Part shown: positions 44,829-51,568 of the stretch, piece by piece
How positions within the stretch are numbered: position 1 is the stretch's first letter
How the letters are laid out: every line of letters starts with the position of its first letter
NCBI RefSeq assembly: GCF_003858655.1
Contig: NZ_RQXV01000001.1
Span: forward strand, 496,001-560,000
DNA length: 64,000 nt
Direction of reading: 5' to 3'
Source of the DNA: Amphritea balenae
GTDB lineage: Bacteria; Pseudomonadota; Gammaproteobacteria; Pseudomonadales; Balneatricaceae
Translations under genes and position numbers: made by a program
The notes under the pieces: generated by a model
Told to the model about the DNA's origin: nothing
Seen by the model: only the letters and a program-made list of their open reading frames with translations
Database searches by the model: none

Positions 44829-45011
44829 GCCTTAACAATCCAAAACCGCCCCTACTGCTGGGTCGCTTCGCGACTCCCCTGCGCGTTTCATAAATCAATA
44901 GGTGCTGCGGAACTCACGGGCTCCGCCCGCTCAAACAGTCCTCGCACTTATCTATTGATTCATTCCAATGCTCGGCTGTACAGAAAGGGGGAGTATTAGT
45001 CCGTGCCAGCT
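44829..45011. repeat. Left 183-bp inverted repeat of the two-gene island
   Basis: This segment matches the reverse complement of 46920-47102 over 183 bp, at roughly 80 percent by eye. Shared blocks include CTTAACAATC, GGTCGCTTCGCGAC, CCCTGCGCGTTTCA, GCTGCGGAACTC, CAATGCTCGGCTG and GAGTATTAGT. A perfect 16-bp palindrome, TTTTGGGCGCCCAAAA, lies immediately outside it (44813-44828). It contains no credible gene. Confidence 0.8.
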
Positions 45012-45054
45012 AAAAGATCACAATTTTACTCTAACCCCATTTTTTTTGTTTCTT

Positions 45055-45198
45055 AGTAACACGTTACTCGGAAAACAATGAGGGAACAGGCAAATTTCTT
45101 GAGCAGAAACCAACGACTCTGATCCCTTGATTACGCGGGATTGAAACATGCCTGTCCTACCTCGCTAATTTTAGCGATTTTTAAACGCTTTGTTAGCA
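45055..45198 (-). other. attC-like site after the membrane-anchored cassette gene (degenerate)
   Basis: On the minus strand the site begins with GCTAACAAAGCG a few bases after the stop codon of the 212-residue gene. It contains an inverted pair GGACAGGCATGTTTC / GAAATTTGCCTGTTCC. The far end reads GTAACGTGTTAC, a weak match to the GTTRRRY box. The length (about 140 bp) suits a long attC of the VCR kind. It is less convincing than the site at 45855. Confidence 0.4.
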
Positions 45199-45201
45199 GT
45201 T

Positions 45202-45840
45202 TTAAAGTGGATTGCTATCACTCTTACCACTCCGAGCTATCCAAACAAGGTACTCAACACCTAAGTTCGTAATATGAATTTGTTCTTCGTGTCGAACTAT
45301 CAAATGCCGCTCATACAGGAAATTCAAGTATTTGTCGTCGGGCCAGTTGCCAAGGTTGTTTGAAAAAAGCTCTTTGGCATGTGCTATGTGATCTAAAACA
45401 AAGTCAACGCTTCGCCCTTGGCCAACGGACTCATTTAATTTTTTAAGTAGATAGATCTGACTTCCGAATATTAAGGTGTGTATTTGTTCGAAATTTAGGA
45501 GTAACTGCGTCCCTGCTAAATGCCTTGTTAATACTTTTTCAGTATCACTGTCGTAACTTAGATTTTTCACCTTAAGGTCATGTTTGATGCGCTCTTCTAG
45601 ATCGGTAATGACTATTGTGTTTTGTACCACGTTTAGCAGCTCTGAGACTGCTTCTGAATTTTGTTTCTCAAGTTGTATTTCAGGAGCAGATTCAGTGCTT
45701 ACACCATCCCTGCCAATTTTCCTGATTCGAGGAATAAGAATACAAATAGGTTTTCTAAATAGAAATATGAAAACCACAGAGAAAACAAACAAGAGCTGTT
45801 CCCAAGTGATTGCGTTTAGTAATCCAGATGCTTCTGCCAT
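45202..45840 (-). CDS. Membrane-anchored protein of unknown function in cassette-like island
   Basis: A 212-residue protein with one N-terminal hydrophobic helix (about 15-32, LLFVFSVVFIFLF), a basic stop-transfer segment (RKPICILIPRIRKIGR), and a soluble, mostly helical remainder. The C-terminal 60 residues (YLNFLYERHLIVRHEEQIHI, LGVEYLVWIAR) look like a winged-helix fold. AAGGAG stands 6 bp before the ATG, within the end of the upstream attC-like site, as is usual for gene cassettes. I recognise no family. The arrangement and the sensor-like architecture are compatible with a phage-defence or signalling role, but nothing proves that. Confidence 0.75.
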   Translation of the reverse strand: MAEASGLLNAITWEQLLFVFSVVFIFLFRKPICILIPRIRKIGRDGVSTESAPEIQLEKQNSEAVSELLNVVQNTIVITDLEERIKHDLKVKNLSYDSDTEKVLTRHLAGTQLLLNFEQIHTLIFGSQIYLLKKLNESVGQGRSVDFVLDHIAHAKELFSNNLGNWPDDKYLNFLYERHLIVRHEEQIHITNLGVEYLVWIARSGKSDSNPL

Positions 45841-45854
45841 GTCTCTCCTTAACT

Positions 45855-45931
45855 GCTAACGCCGCCAGCAGGGGCCGAAAAACCAGAGCGAAGCGGCGGT
45901 TTTTTGGTCCCTCTGGCTGGCTTTGTTAGGC
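45855..45931 (-). other. attC-like recombination site between the two cassette genes
   Basis: On the minus strand GCCTAAC (RYYYAAC box) starts the site and GGCGTTAGC ends it, 77 bp in all. Internal arms GCCAGCCAGAGGG and CCCCTGCTGGC pair with an extra base, as in attC hairpins; between them AAAAAACCGCCGCTTCGCTC and its partner form a further stem. The stop codon TAA of the DUF4145 gene lies inside the first box and the ribosome site of the next gene follows the last, the exact layout of an integron cassette junction. No integron integrase gene is present in the window. Confidence 0.7.
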
Positions 45932-46627
45932 ATTTTGCTCGCGACGTTTTTGACGACGCAACTGAGCTTCTTTTAATCTCTCTGGCTCGGTATAAATGCG
46001 CTCTAGTAGCAGAAAGGTAAAATCCAATAAATCTTCTGCATCCTCGGCTGTTAATGTTCCCTGATGCGCACCATCATTGCCATCCTCTCTCACACAAGTA
46101 GAGATGTCTTCTAATGCATGTGGAAGCAAGTTGTTTTTAAATAGCCACGGTAGCCTTAGGCCAAGGTCTCTTCTTGTTCGATAATTTAAACCTTCTGCTT
46201 CACCTTCAGGCAATAGTGTTCGAGTTATTAAATCAATGCACAATCTGAACATCGTTCCAGCGGCATTATTGCAGCCAACGGTAATGCAGGTTGCACCCTC
46301 GCGGAATACTGCTTCAATATCAGGAGGTATAAATTCGGGTGGGGCATAGGCTGCTTTGTCTTTTAAGCTAATAACACCCTTAACATCAACAAAACGGTTT
46401 ACAGCACCTTCAATCTTTACCAAGCCGGTTTTGTGGACGTACTTATAGTCACCATGAACACTCTCAGAAAGAACAAATACTGTTGAACGCCGACACTGCC
46501 TACAGATGCAAAAAGCTTCGTACCAATTTTGCCAGTCATATTCAATTCGTGTCTTAATCGCACTGATTAGATCGAAGGTGATTTTGTTTGCCCCACATCG
46601 TGGGCAGTCATTCACTAATTCTGACAT
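45926..46627 (-). CDS. DUF4145 domain protein in cassette-like island
   Basis: A 233-residue protein with an N-terminal zinc ribbon (CPRCG at 8-12 and CICRQCRR at about 41-48) and a C-terminal DUF4145 domain (about 110-220). The latter is recognised by FREGATCITVGCNNAAGTMF, REDGNDGAHQGTLTAEDAED and FLLLERIY. DUF4145 is often found in or beside restriction and other phage-defence genes; its biochemical role is unclear. The stop codon lies within an attC-like box. Upstream, a GTTAGGC box (46657-46663, minus strand) marks the expected cassette boundary. Confidence 0.8.
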   Translation of the reverse strand: MSELVNDCPRCGANKITFDLISAIKTRIEYDWQNWYEAFCICRQCRRSTVFVLSESVHGDYKYVHKTGLVKIEGAVNRFVDVKGVISLKDKAAYAPPEFIPPDIEAVFREGATCITVGCNNAAGTMFRLCIDLITRTLLPEGEAEGLNYRTRRDLGLRLPWLFKNNLLPHALEDISTCVREDGNDGAHQGTLTAEDAEDLLDFTFLLLERIYTEPERLKEAQLRRQKRREQNA

Positions 46628-46656
46628 CTGTGTTTAATACTCCGTTCTGTACGAGT

Positions 46657-46663
46657 GCCTAAC
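46657..46663 (-). other. GTTRRRY cassette-boundary box
   Basis: The minus strand reads GTTAGGC, 30 bp before the start codon of the DUF4145 gene. This is the position of the R' or attI crossover box for a cassette. Its partner arm is not obvious, so the upstream site may be truncated or attI-like. Confidence 0.4.
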
Positions 46664-46919
46664 AACTTTAATATTATGCCCTTGCAAGGCCCGGAAGCTT
46701 GTAAGCTTACTCACCTTGTAAGGTATCAACCGGCTATCGGTAAAATTCTGAGAAAATCTAAGAAGAAGCTACTACATTCTCGTCCGCTGAAAATGAGCTG
46801 GCTCATTTGATCAGTTGCGCGGTGGTGCCGCGCGGTTCCATAGATTAAATATGCCCGATAAATCATAGGGGTACAATTGATCTATATTGGTAATTACTCA
46901 TTCTGACTACTGAACTACA
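46664..46919. other. Gene-free stretch between cassette boundary and right inverted repeat
   Basis: No ORF was found. It contains short palindromes CCTTGCAAGG (46681-46690), CCTTGTAAGG, AAGCTTGTAAGCTT and GAGCTGGCTC, and may be the remains of an attI or attC site. Confidence 0.4.
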
Positions 46920-47102
46920 AGCTGGCACAGACTAATACTCCCCTTCTGTGCAGCCGAGCATTGCAACTGATTAATGGATAAGGGTGAGGACTGTCTGAGA
47001 GCGCGAAGCGGTCGAGTTCCGCAGCCCCCATTAAACAGTGAAACGCGCAGGGAAGTCGCGAAGCGACCAAGCAGTGGGCGACGGCTTTAGATTGTTAAGA
47101 CC
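46920..47102. repeat. Right 183-bp inverted repeat of the two-gene island
   Basis: The partner of 44829-45011 in opposite orientation (see that entry). The pair encloses 2.27 kb in total. Beyond it the sequence runs directly into the 83-bp tandem array. Confidence 0.8.
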
Positions 47103-47118
47103 TTTGCCGTTCAAAGGG

Positions 47119-47450
47119 CTTGACCCGCTCAGCGAGAGCGGAACAGGGAGATAAGGCGTACTACGACAATCAAATATACACAAAACCATAACGACTAAAG
47201 GCCTTGGCCGCTCAGCGAGAGCGGAACGAGAAGGTAAGCTGCAGTACGACAATCAAAAATATACAAAACCATAGCGACTAAAGGCCTTGGCCGCTCAGCG
47301 AGAGCGGAACGAGAAGGTAAGCTGCAGTACGACAATCAAAAATATACAAAACCATAGCGACTAAAGACCTTGGCCCGCTCAGCGAGAGCGGAACAGGATG
47401 ATAAGGCGTACTACGACAATCAAAAAGACACAAAACCATAGCGGTACAAG
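47119..47450. repeat. 83-bp tandem repeat array, four copies
   Basis: Units start with CTTGRCCGCTCAGCGAGAGC at about 47119, 47203, 47286 and 47369, a spacing of 83-84 bp. The two central copies are nearly identical over their whole length. Each holds a CCGCTC-AGCGA-GAGCGG hairpin followed by GTACGACAATCAAA and CAAAACCATAGCGACTAAAG. A diverged piece (GGCTCAGCAAGAGCAGAAC) continues at about 47502. This is a minisatellite built on a REP-like hairpin, and it is not CRISPR because nothing variable separates the copies. Confidence 0.85.
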
Positions 47451-47679
47451 GAAGTAGGCGTAATCACCCAAAGCCCCCCTGTCTTTAAAATAATAAGGCT
47501 CAGCAAGAGCAGAACAAAAATTCAAAAAGTACTTCGATTATCAACTAAGAGCGATCGCGAAGTCGCTATCACCCTCGCTACACCAGCCCTAATTCAAAAC
47601 AACAACTTTATCCCCTCTATTTATCTACCTACGCTTAACCAAGTAAAATAATCAAAAAACCAACCCTGTGAGCCTACCA
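47451..47679. other. Gene-free AT-rich stretch after the tandem array
   Basis: This holds decayed repeat-unit remnants (47500-47520) and a GCGATCGCGAAGTCGC segment, with no ORF. Confidence 0.4.
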
Positions 47680-48216
47680 ATGCAACTGAGCGCTTTTACT
47701 CCAGATCACGCTGAAGAAGTAATCAAACTATTCACTTCTGTATTTTCTGATTCAGAAGGGAAAGATGAAGGTGCGGTTATCGGTGCTTTAGTCAGGGAAA
47801 TGATCAACTCCACACCTCCTGAAGAGCTGCAGGGGTTTATGGCCAAAGAGGATAACCAGACTATCGGTGCGATCTTCTACTCCCGCTTTACCCTGCCCAG
47901 CAACAAGGTTGCATTTATTCTGTCACCGGTTGCCGTATCAACAGGAGTACAAGGCAAAGGAGTAGGCCAGCAGTTAATTCGCTTTGGTATTAAAGCAATG
48001 AAAGCTCAGGGAGTTGAAATACTACTGACCTATGGCGATCCCAACTACTACAGCAAAACCGGTTTTCAACAAATCACTGAAACGCTGATCCCCGCTCCAC
48101 TAGAGCTGAGCTTTCCTCACGGCTGGCTGGCACAGTCACTAACCGGGAAAGAGATAACACCCGAGGTTGGGAATACGAGCTGTGTATCAGCACTTAACCA
48201 TCAAAAATACTGGTAA
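47680..48216 (+). CDS. GNAT family N-acetyltransferase
   Basis: 178 residues from the ATG at 47680; an upstream GTG at 47668 adds four residues, and neither has a strong ribosome site. The acetyl-CoA-binding motif is LSPVAVSTGVQGKGVGQQLI (about 85-104, with the QGKGVG loop), followed by EILLTYGDPNYYSKTGFQQI. This is the YhbS-like branch of the GNAT fold. Substrate is unknown. It is a single gene downstream of the repeat region. Confidence 0.88.
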   Translation: MQLSAFTPDHAEEVIKLFTSVFSDSEGKDEGAVIGALVREMINSTPPEELQGFMAKEDNQTIGAIFYSRFTLPSNKVAFILSPVAVSTGVQGKGVGQQLIRFGIKAMKAQGVEILLTYGDPNYYSKTGFQQITETLIPAPLELSFPHGWLAQSLTGKEITPEVGNTSCVSALNHQKYW

Positions 48217-48358
48217 GTCCTAATACCTTTGCTGGGCATCGCTTAGTGCTTTTTTAAGGACATTGCCCCACCAATAAAACGGACTTACGTTATGAGCTTT
48301 CTCCAAAGATATTAAGAAGGCTCTTCCTGGCTATTACCCTTAAAAAACTTTTAAAGCA

Positions 48359-48508
48359 TTCTCACCACGGAGGACACTGAGAACACAGAGGTAAAAATCT
48401 CAAATGATAAAAGCTATTACATGAAAGCCCTTACCCATATTGTTTTCTTTTGACCTTCTCAGTGATCTCTGTGCCCTTAGCATGCCCCTTGGGTACAGTG
48501 GTAAATAG
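48359..48508. repeat. Interspersed palindromic repeat, copy 2 (diverged)
   Basis: The left arm TCACCACGGAGGACACTGAG, followed by AACACAGAGG, resembles the copy at 29750. The right side carries CTTCTCAGTGATCTCTGTGC and later ACAGTGGTAA. The central part is longer than in copy 1. It lies in the gap between the GNAT and SDR genes. Confidence 0.55.
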
Positions 48509-48560
48509 CTTTTATCTGCCCAAAGTCGCGCAGCGACATCTGGCTACTGTCGAAGACGCT

Positions 48561-49226
48561 TTACCAAGGCAGAACCTCGCCATTGGAATGCCAGAACGTC
48601 CCACTATTCTCAAGATTAAGCTCATCAATCCGCTGAGAAAGCCGCTCTGCTGCCTGATCAGGCGTAATATCCCCATGCCCACCAATCATCTCAGTACCCA
48701 CCAGCCCCGGATGCAAAAGCGCTACCGCAACGCCGCGCGGCTTAAGATCATGGGATAACGACATACCGGCAATATTCAGCGCCGCTTTGGACATCCGATA
48801 GCCATATCGACCACCGCTGGTATTGTCAGTAACCGACCCCATACGACTGGTAATCAACGCAACCTTGGCATCAGAAGAGAGGTTGTCCATCAGCGTTTCA
48901 GTTACCTGTAGGGGTGCCAGCGCATTAGTTTCAAACTGCTGACGAATCGAGCCCGGGGAGATACTACCCAGCACCTCATTGCGCAGAATACCGGCGTTAT
49001 TGATCAGCAGATCGATGCTTACACCATGCAAAGCTGAATCCAGACGGTCGATACCTTCCTGCAGCGTCACATCAACATCATCAATAACATTCACACCCAG
49101 ATTGCAAAGTTCTTCTGAAGCCTGTCGGCAAACCCCATAAACCTCATAGCCCTGGCCCTTATACAAGCGAGCAAAAGATAAACCGATACCCCGGCTTGCC
49201 CCGGTGATTACAACAGTTTTAGACAT
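48561..49226 (-). CDS. SDR family NAD(P)-dependent oxidoreductase
   Basis: A 221-residue classical short-chain dehydrogenase. The cofactor motif is TGASRGIGLSFARLY (8-22). NNAGIL is at about 78, the catalytic serine probably lies in LITSRMGSV, and YGYRMSKAALN (about 140) holds the Tyr-x3-Lys pair. The closest style is the C-factor/CsgA-like group. Substrate is unknown. It is a single gene, convergent with the repeat-containing gap after GNAT. Confidence 0.9.
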   Translation of the reverse strand: MSKTVVITGASRGIGLSFARLYKGQGYEVYGVCRQASEELCNLGVNVIDDVDVTLQEGIDRLDSALHGVSIDLLINNAGILRNEVLGSISPGSIRQQFETNALAPLQVTETLMDNLSSDAKVALITSRMGSVTDNTSGGRYGYRMSKAALNIAGMSLSHDLKPRGVAVALLHPGLVGTEMIGGHGDITPDQAAERLSQRIDELNLENSGTFWHSNGEVLPW

Positions 49227-49358
49227 AGCAAAGACCCTCAGTATATTCAGTTCCGTTCCTGTATAGGTTGGGATAGATCGTCCCTTTTCAACCAGCTTAT
49301 AAGCTATGTTTTTATCCTGAAAGAGTAAAACGTTTTCGGGTAAGCGACTAAACCTGAT

Positions 49359-49415
49359 CTGGCCAACTTAACCTGTGCAACTTATTCTGTACAACTTAAT
49401 CTGTACAACAATCAG
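49359..49415. repeat. Quasi-tandem 14-bp repeats upstream of the SRAP gene
   Basis: Four consecutive related units of about 14 bp: CTGGCCAACTTAAC, CTGTGCAACTTATT, CTGTACAACTTAAT, CTGTACAACAATCA. They end about 75 bp before the SRAP start codon. They resemble half-sites of an SOS box (CTGT) but do not form a canonical LexA palindrome. The boundaries are accurate to within a few bases. Confidence 0.6.
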
Positions 49416-49491
49416 ACGAGCAAACTTTTGTTTTACGGCCTGAGCATAACGCGAAAAAGCCTGGGGTTTTTGTTCGTGTTATGCTCATCCT

Positions 49492-50172
49492 ATGTGCGGA
49501 TTTTTTGAGTTCAATAACAACTCCCCCCTCGCTGATGAATTAATTGAAGCGCTGGATATCGATGAGCAAACCCCAATGTTCAGAGCGAATATGGGCGCAG
49601 GGCCAGCCTCATCGGTGGACATAATCGTACAAAGCGGTAGTGATCGGATCGTCGTTCCGGCGGTCTGGTGGTTATTGTTAGACCCTCAAACACTCAAGCC
49701 ATCCCGCTATACCTCCTTCAACACCCGTTCGGATAAGCTCAATGTAAGGAGCTCGGCAGGCTTTATCCCTTACAGGCATAACCGCTGCATCATTCCCGCA
49801 ACGGCTGTTATTGAGGGAGAAGGCGCTAAGGGATCACGCCGTTACCACAGCATAAAACCACAGCACTGCGCCTTTGCCATGGGCGGCTTATATCGACAAT
49901 GGATAAACAAAGTGACCGGTGAGCAGGCTACATCCTGCTCGGTGATCACCCTGCCGCCGCACCCTAAGTGGCAAACGATCCACAGCCAGTCGACGCCACT
50001 GTTTTTACCTCATGCAGACAAAGCGATCATTCAGCAATGGCTTGATCCTGATGTCACCAATGTAGAAGTCTTCAATCAGTTACTCACACCAAGCTTTCAC
50101 GATCAGTTGATCGCCACTCCAATCGACCGCCCTTCTACGCGAAATCCTACAGGAAGCACTTTTCAGCTATGA
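49492..50172 (+). CDS. yedK: SOS response-associated peptidase (SRAP/YedK/HMCES family)
   Basis: A 226-residue SRAP protein that protects abasic sites in single-stranded DNA by forming a covalent DNA-protein crosslink. The essential cysteine is residue 2 (MCGFFEF), exposed when the initiator methionine is removed. Other conserved parts are FNTRSDKL (NxRxE-like), RCIIPATAVIEGEG with the glutamate, and ITLPPHPKWQTIHSQSTPLF with the histidine and the substrate loop. FYEW, usual after the arginine, is replaced by VIEG, a small departure. Tandem 14-bp repeats lie in its promoter region. Confidence 0.9.
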   Translation: MCGFFEFNNNSPLADELIEALDIDEQTPMFRANMGAGPASSVDIIVQSGSDRIVVPAVWWLLLDPQTLKPSRYTSFNTRSDKLNVRSSAGFIPYRHNRCIIPATAVIEGEGAKGSRRYHSIKPQHCAFAMGGLYRQWINKVTGEQATSCSVITLPPHPKWQTIHSQSTPLFLPHADKAIIQQWLDPDVTNVEVFNQLLTPSFHDQLIATPIDRPSTRNPTGSTFQL

Positions 50173-50196
50173 AAAAAGGAGCCAAAGGCTCCTTAA
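50172..50196 (-). terminator. Terminator of the GST gene
   Basis: The minus strand reads AAGGAGCC / GGCTCCTT followed by TTTTTC. It lies between the convergent SRAP and GST genes. Confidence 0.65.
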
Positions 50197-50241
50197 TATT
50201 CTAACCTTGAGAACAAAGCTTCTCTTTGTGATCGACTAGTC

Positions 50242-50955
50242 TTAGCAGCAACTTCCCGCTTTAAGGACATCATCTGAAGATGTTCCACAGCAGTCCTGCC
50301 CCGCCCCTAAGTACGTTTCATCAGACAGATAAAAGTCTGAAAACTTTTGTTCAAAATCTGTAGCAACCGATTTTTCTGCCAATCCGGTCGCCATTAACGC
50401 CTGTTGCCAGGCCTGCACTTTAGGAAAGCCTTCCAGCAGATCGAAACCAGTACGACAGCGGATAATATCGGCGCGATGCAGCAACGGCAGCCAGGCCATA
50501 TCCACGTTACTCACATGTTTACCTTTGAAGAATGCCCCTTGCTCTACATTTGAGAGTTGCAGTTCAGCCTTAGCAAAGGCTTTACCCAGCTTACCGCTGC
50601 GTTCCAACAGCGTCTCTTTATCTGCGCTACGCAGCGTACTGCACTGAACTAGATAGTGTTTAGCGGCCTGATAACTCCAGGCACGATCCAGAGCTCGCTG
50701 TTCAGGAGTAACCTCTGACTCCAGCGGAGCAGCGATATCATCCAGGTATTCAGCGATAGCATCAGACTCAAATAACGCGATACCCGATTCACTGATCAGG
50801 ACCGGAACCTGACCGGTTGGCGATATAGCCATAAACCAGTCCGGCTTATCGCTGAGGCTGATATATTCGATCTCATAGGTAAGGCCTTTAGCTTCCAGGA
50901 TAGCGGTAATGCGCTGAACAAAAGGGCAAATTTTAAAACTGATTACTTTGATCAT
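50242..50955 (-). CDS. Glutathione S-transferase family protein with Cys-rich tail
   Basis: A 237-residue GST. The N-terminal thioredoxin fold has CPFVQRITAILEAKG (9-23), a single-cysteine glutaredoxin-like active site, then GQVPVL with the cis-proline and LFESDAIAEYL. The helical GST C-domain follows (95-205). The last 20 residues contain two vicinal cysteine pairs (QDCCGTSS and GSCC at the very end), an unusual extension that could bind metal or arsenic, or form disulfides. A divergent MarR-family gene with palindromic operators lies upstream. Confidence 0.88.
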   Translation of the reverse strand: MIKVISFKICPFVQRITAILEAKGLTYEIEYISLSDKPDWFMAISPTGQVPVLISESGIALFESDAIAEYLDDIAAPLESEVTPEQRALDRAWSYQAAKHYLVQCSTLRSADKETLLERSGKLGKAFAKAELQLSNVEQGAFFKGKHVSNVDMAWLPLLHRADIIRCRTGFDLLEGFPKVQAWQQALMATGLAEKSVATDFEQKFSDFYLSDETYLGAGQDCCGTSSDDVLKAGSCC

Positions 50956-51035
50956 CTCTGATTCTCATCTTGTTAACTGATACCTCTAAGACGACACAGC
51001 GATCCAGAAGACGAGCCATTGACGAAAAAAGTAAA

Positions 51036-51054
51036 TTAATTCGTATGCAAACTA
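51036..51054. promoter_or_regulatory. MarR operator candidate, site 1
   Basis: TTAATTCGTATGCAAACTA is the imperfect counterpart of the palindrome at 51078. The two are spaced exactly 42 bp apart (four helical turns) in the GST-MarR divergent region. Confidence 0.6.
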
Positions 51055-51077
51055 TTTTTATTCCTGTACAAACTACA

Positions 51078-51097
51078 TTAGTTCGCATGCAAACTAA
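51078..51097. promoter_or_regulatory. MarR operator candidate, site 2
   Basis: TTAGTTCGCATGCAAACTAA is a 20-bp palindrome with one mismatched pair. It ends 31 bp before the MarR start codon and overlaps the region an upstream-start reading would translate. Confidence 0.7.
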
Positions 51098-51128
51098 AAA
51101 CCATCTTACAGGTAATATTAAACAAGCT

Positions 51129-51542
51129 ATGGATAACCGACTCTTCTTTCTGATCAATATGGTCCAGCGCCGGATGTTTAACTATGCCGATAAGGCCTGC
51201 GAGGAGCAGCTCAACGCATCGGTTTCTCAGATGTCCGCTCTGCTGTATATCGCACAGCATCCAGGCTGTTTTCAGAAAGAGATTGCTGCAGCACTGGCGC
51301 TTAATAAACCTGCGGTAACCGGCTTACTGGGGAGAATGGAGAGTAACGGACTGATTCAGCGAACCCCCAGTACAGAAGATGCCCGTGCAATGTGTCTCTA
51401 CCCAACCGAAAGCGGCAACGCAAAGGTCGAGGCAATTAAGCCGATGATTACCGATCTTAATTTGCTAATCGCAGAGGGCTTCAGCGATGCTGAGATCAAG
51501 GTAGTACTGCGGTTTCTCAACACCATGATGCAACGATTCTGA
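51129..51542 (+). CDS. MarR family transcriptional regulator
   Basis: A 137-residue MarR-type winged-helix regulator from the ATG at 51129. The frame opens further upstream to 50970, but that part contains the two palindromic operators and is unlikely to be coding. The recognition helix region is CFQKEIAAALALNKPAVTGL, then the wing GLIQRTPSTEDARAMCLYPT. Helices at both ends (FFLINMVQRRMFNYADKA, NTMMQRF) form the dimer interface. It is divergent from the GST gene and upstream of an alpha/beta hydrolase, and it probably represses itself and one or both neighbours. Confidence 0.88.
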   Translation: MDNRLFFLINMVQRRMFNYADKACEEQLNASVSQMSALLYIAQHPGCFQKEIAAALALNKPAVTGLLGRMESNGLIQRTPSTEDARAMCLYPTESGNAKVEAIKPMITDLNLLIAEGFSDAEIKVVLRFLNTMMQRF

Positions 51543-51568
51543 AACAACCGTTTTAGCAGAGACTCTCT

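Noticed and set aside
44772-44999. 75-residue ORF at the left inverted repeat
   Set aside because: It is composed of the repeat sequence, has no ribosome site, and its frame is not kept in the right copy.
47031-47252. 73-residue ORF over the right repeat and the tandem array
   Set aside because: It is an artefact of repeat DNA; the repeated SxS-LPRSALAERP text comes from the 83-bp units.
47119-47450. CRISPR-like array
   Set aside because: The repeat unit is 83 bp with no variable spacers, the copies are contiguous, and no cas genes are present.
50970-51128. N-terminal extension of the MarR regulator
   Set aside because: The stretch contains the two palindromic operators and translates into repetitive text unlike any MarR N terminus.
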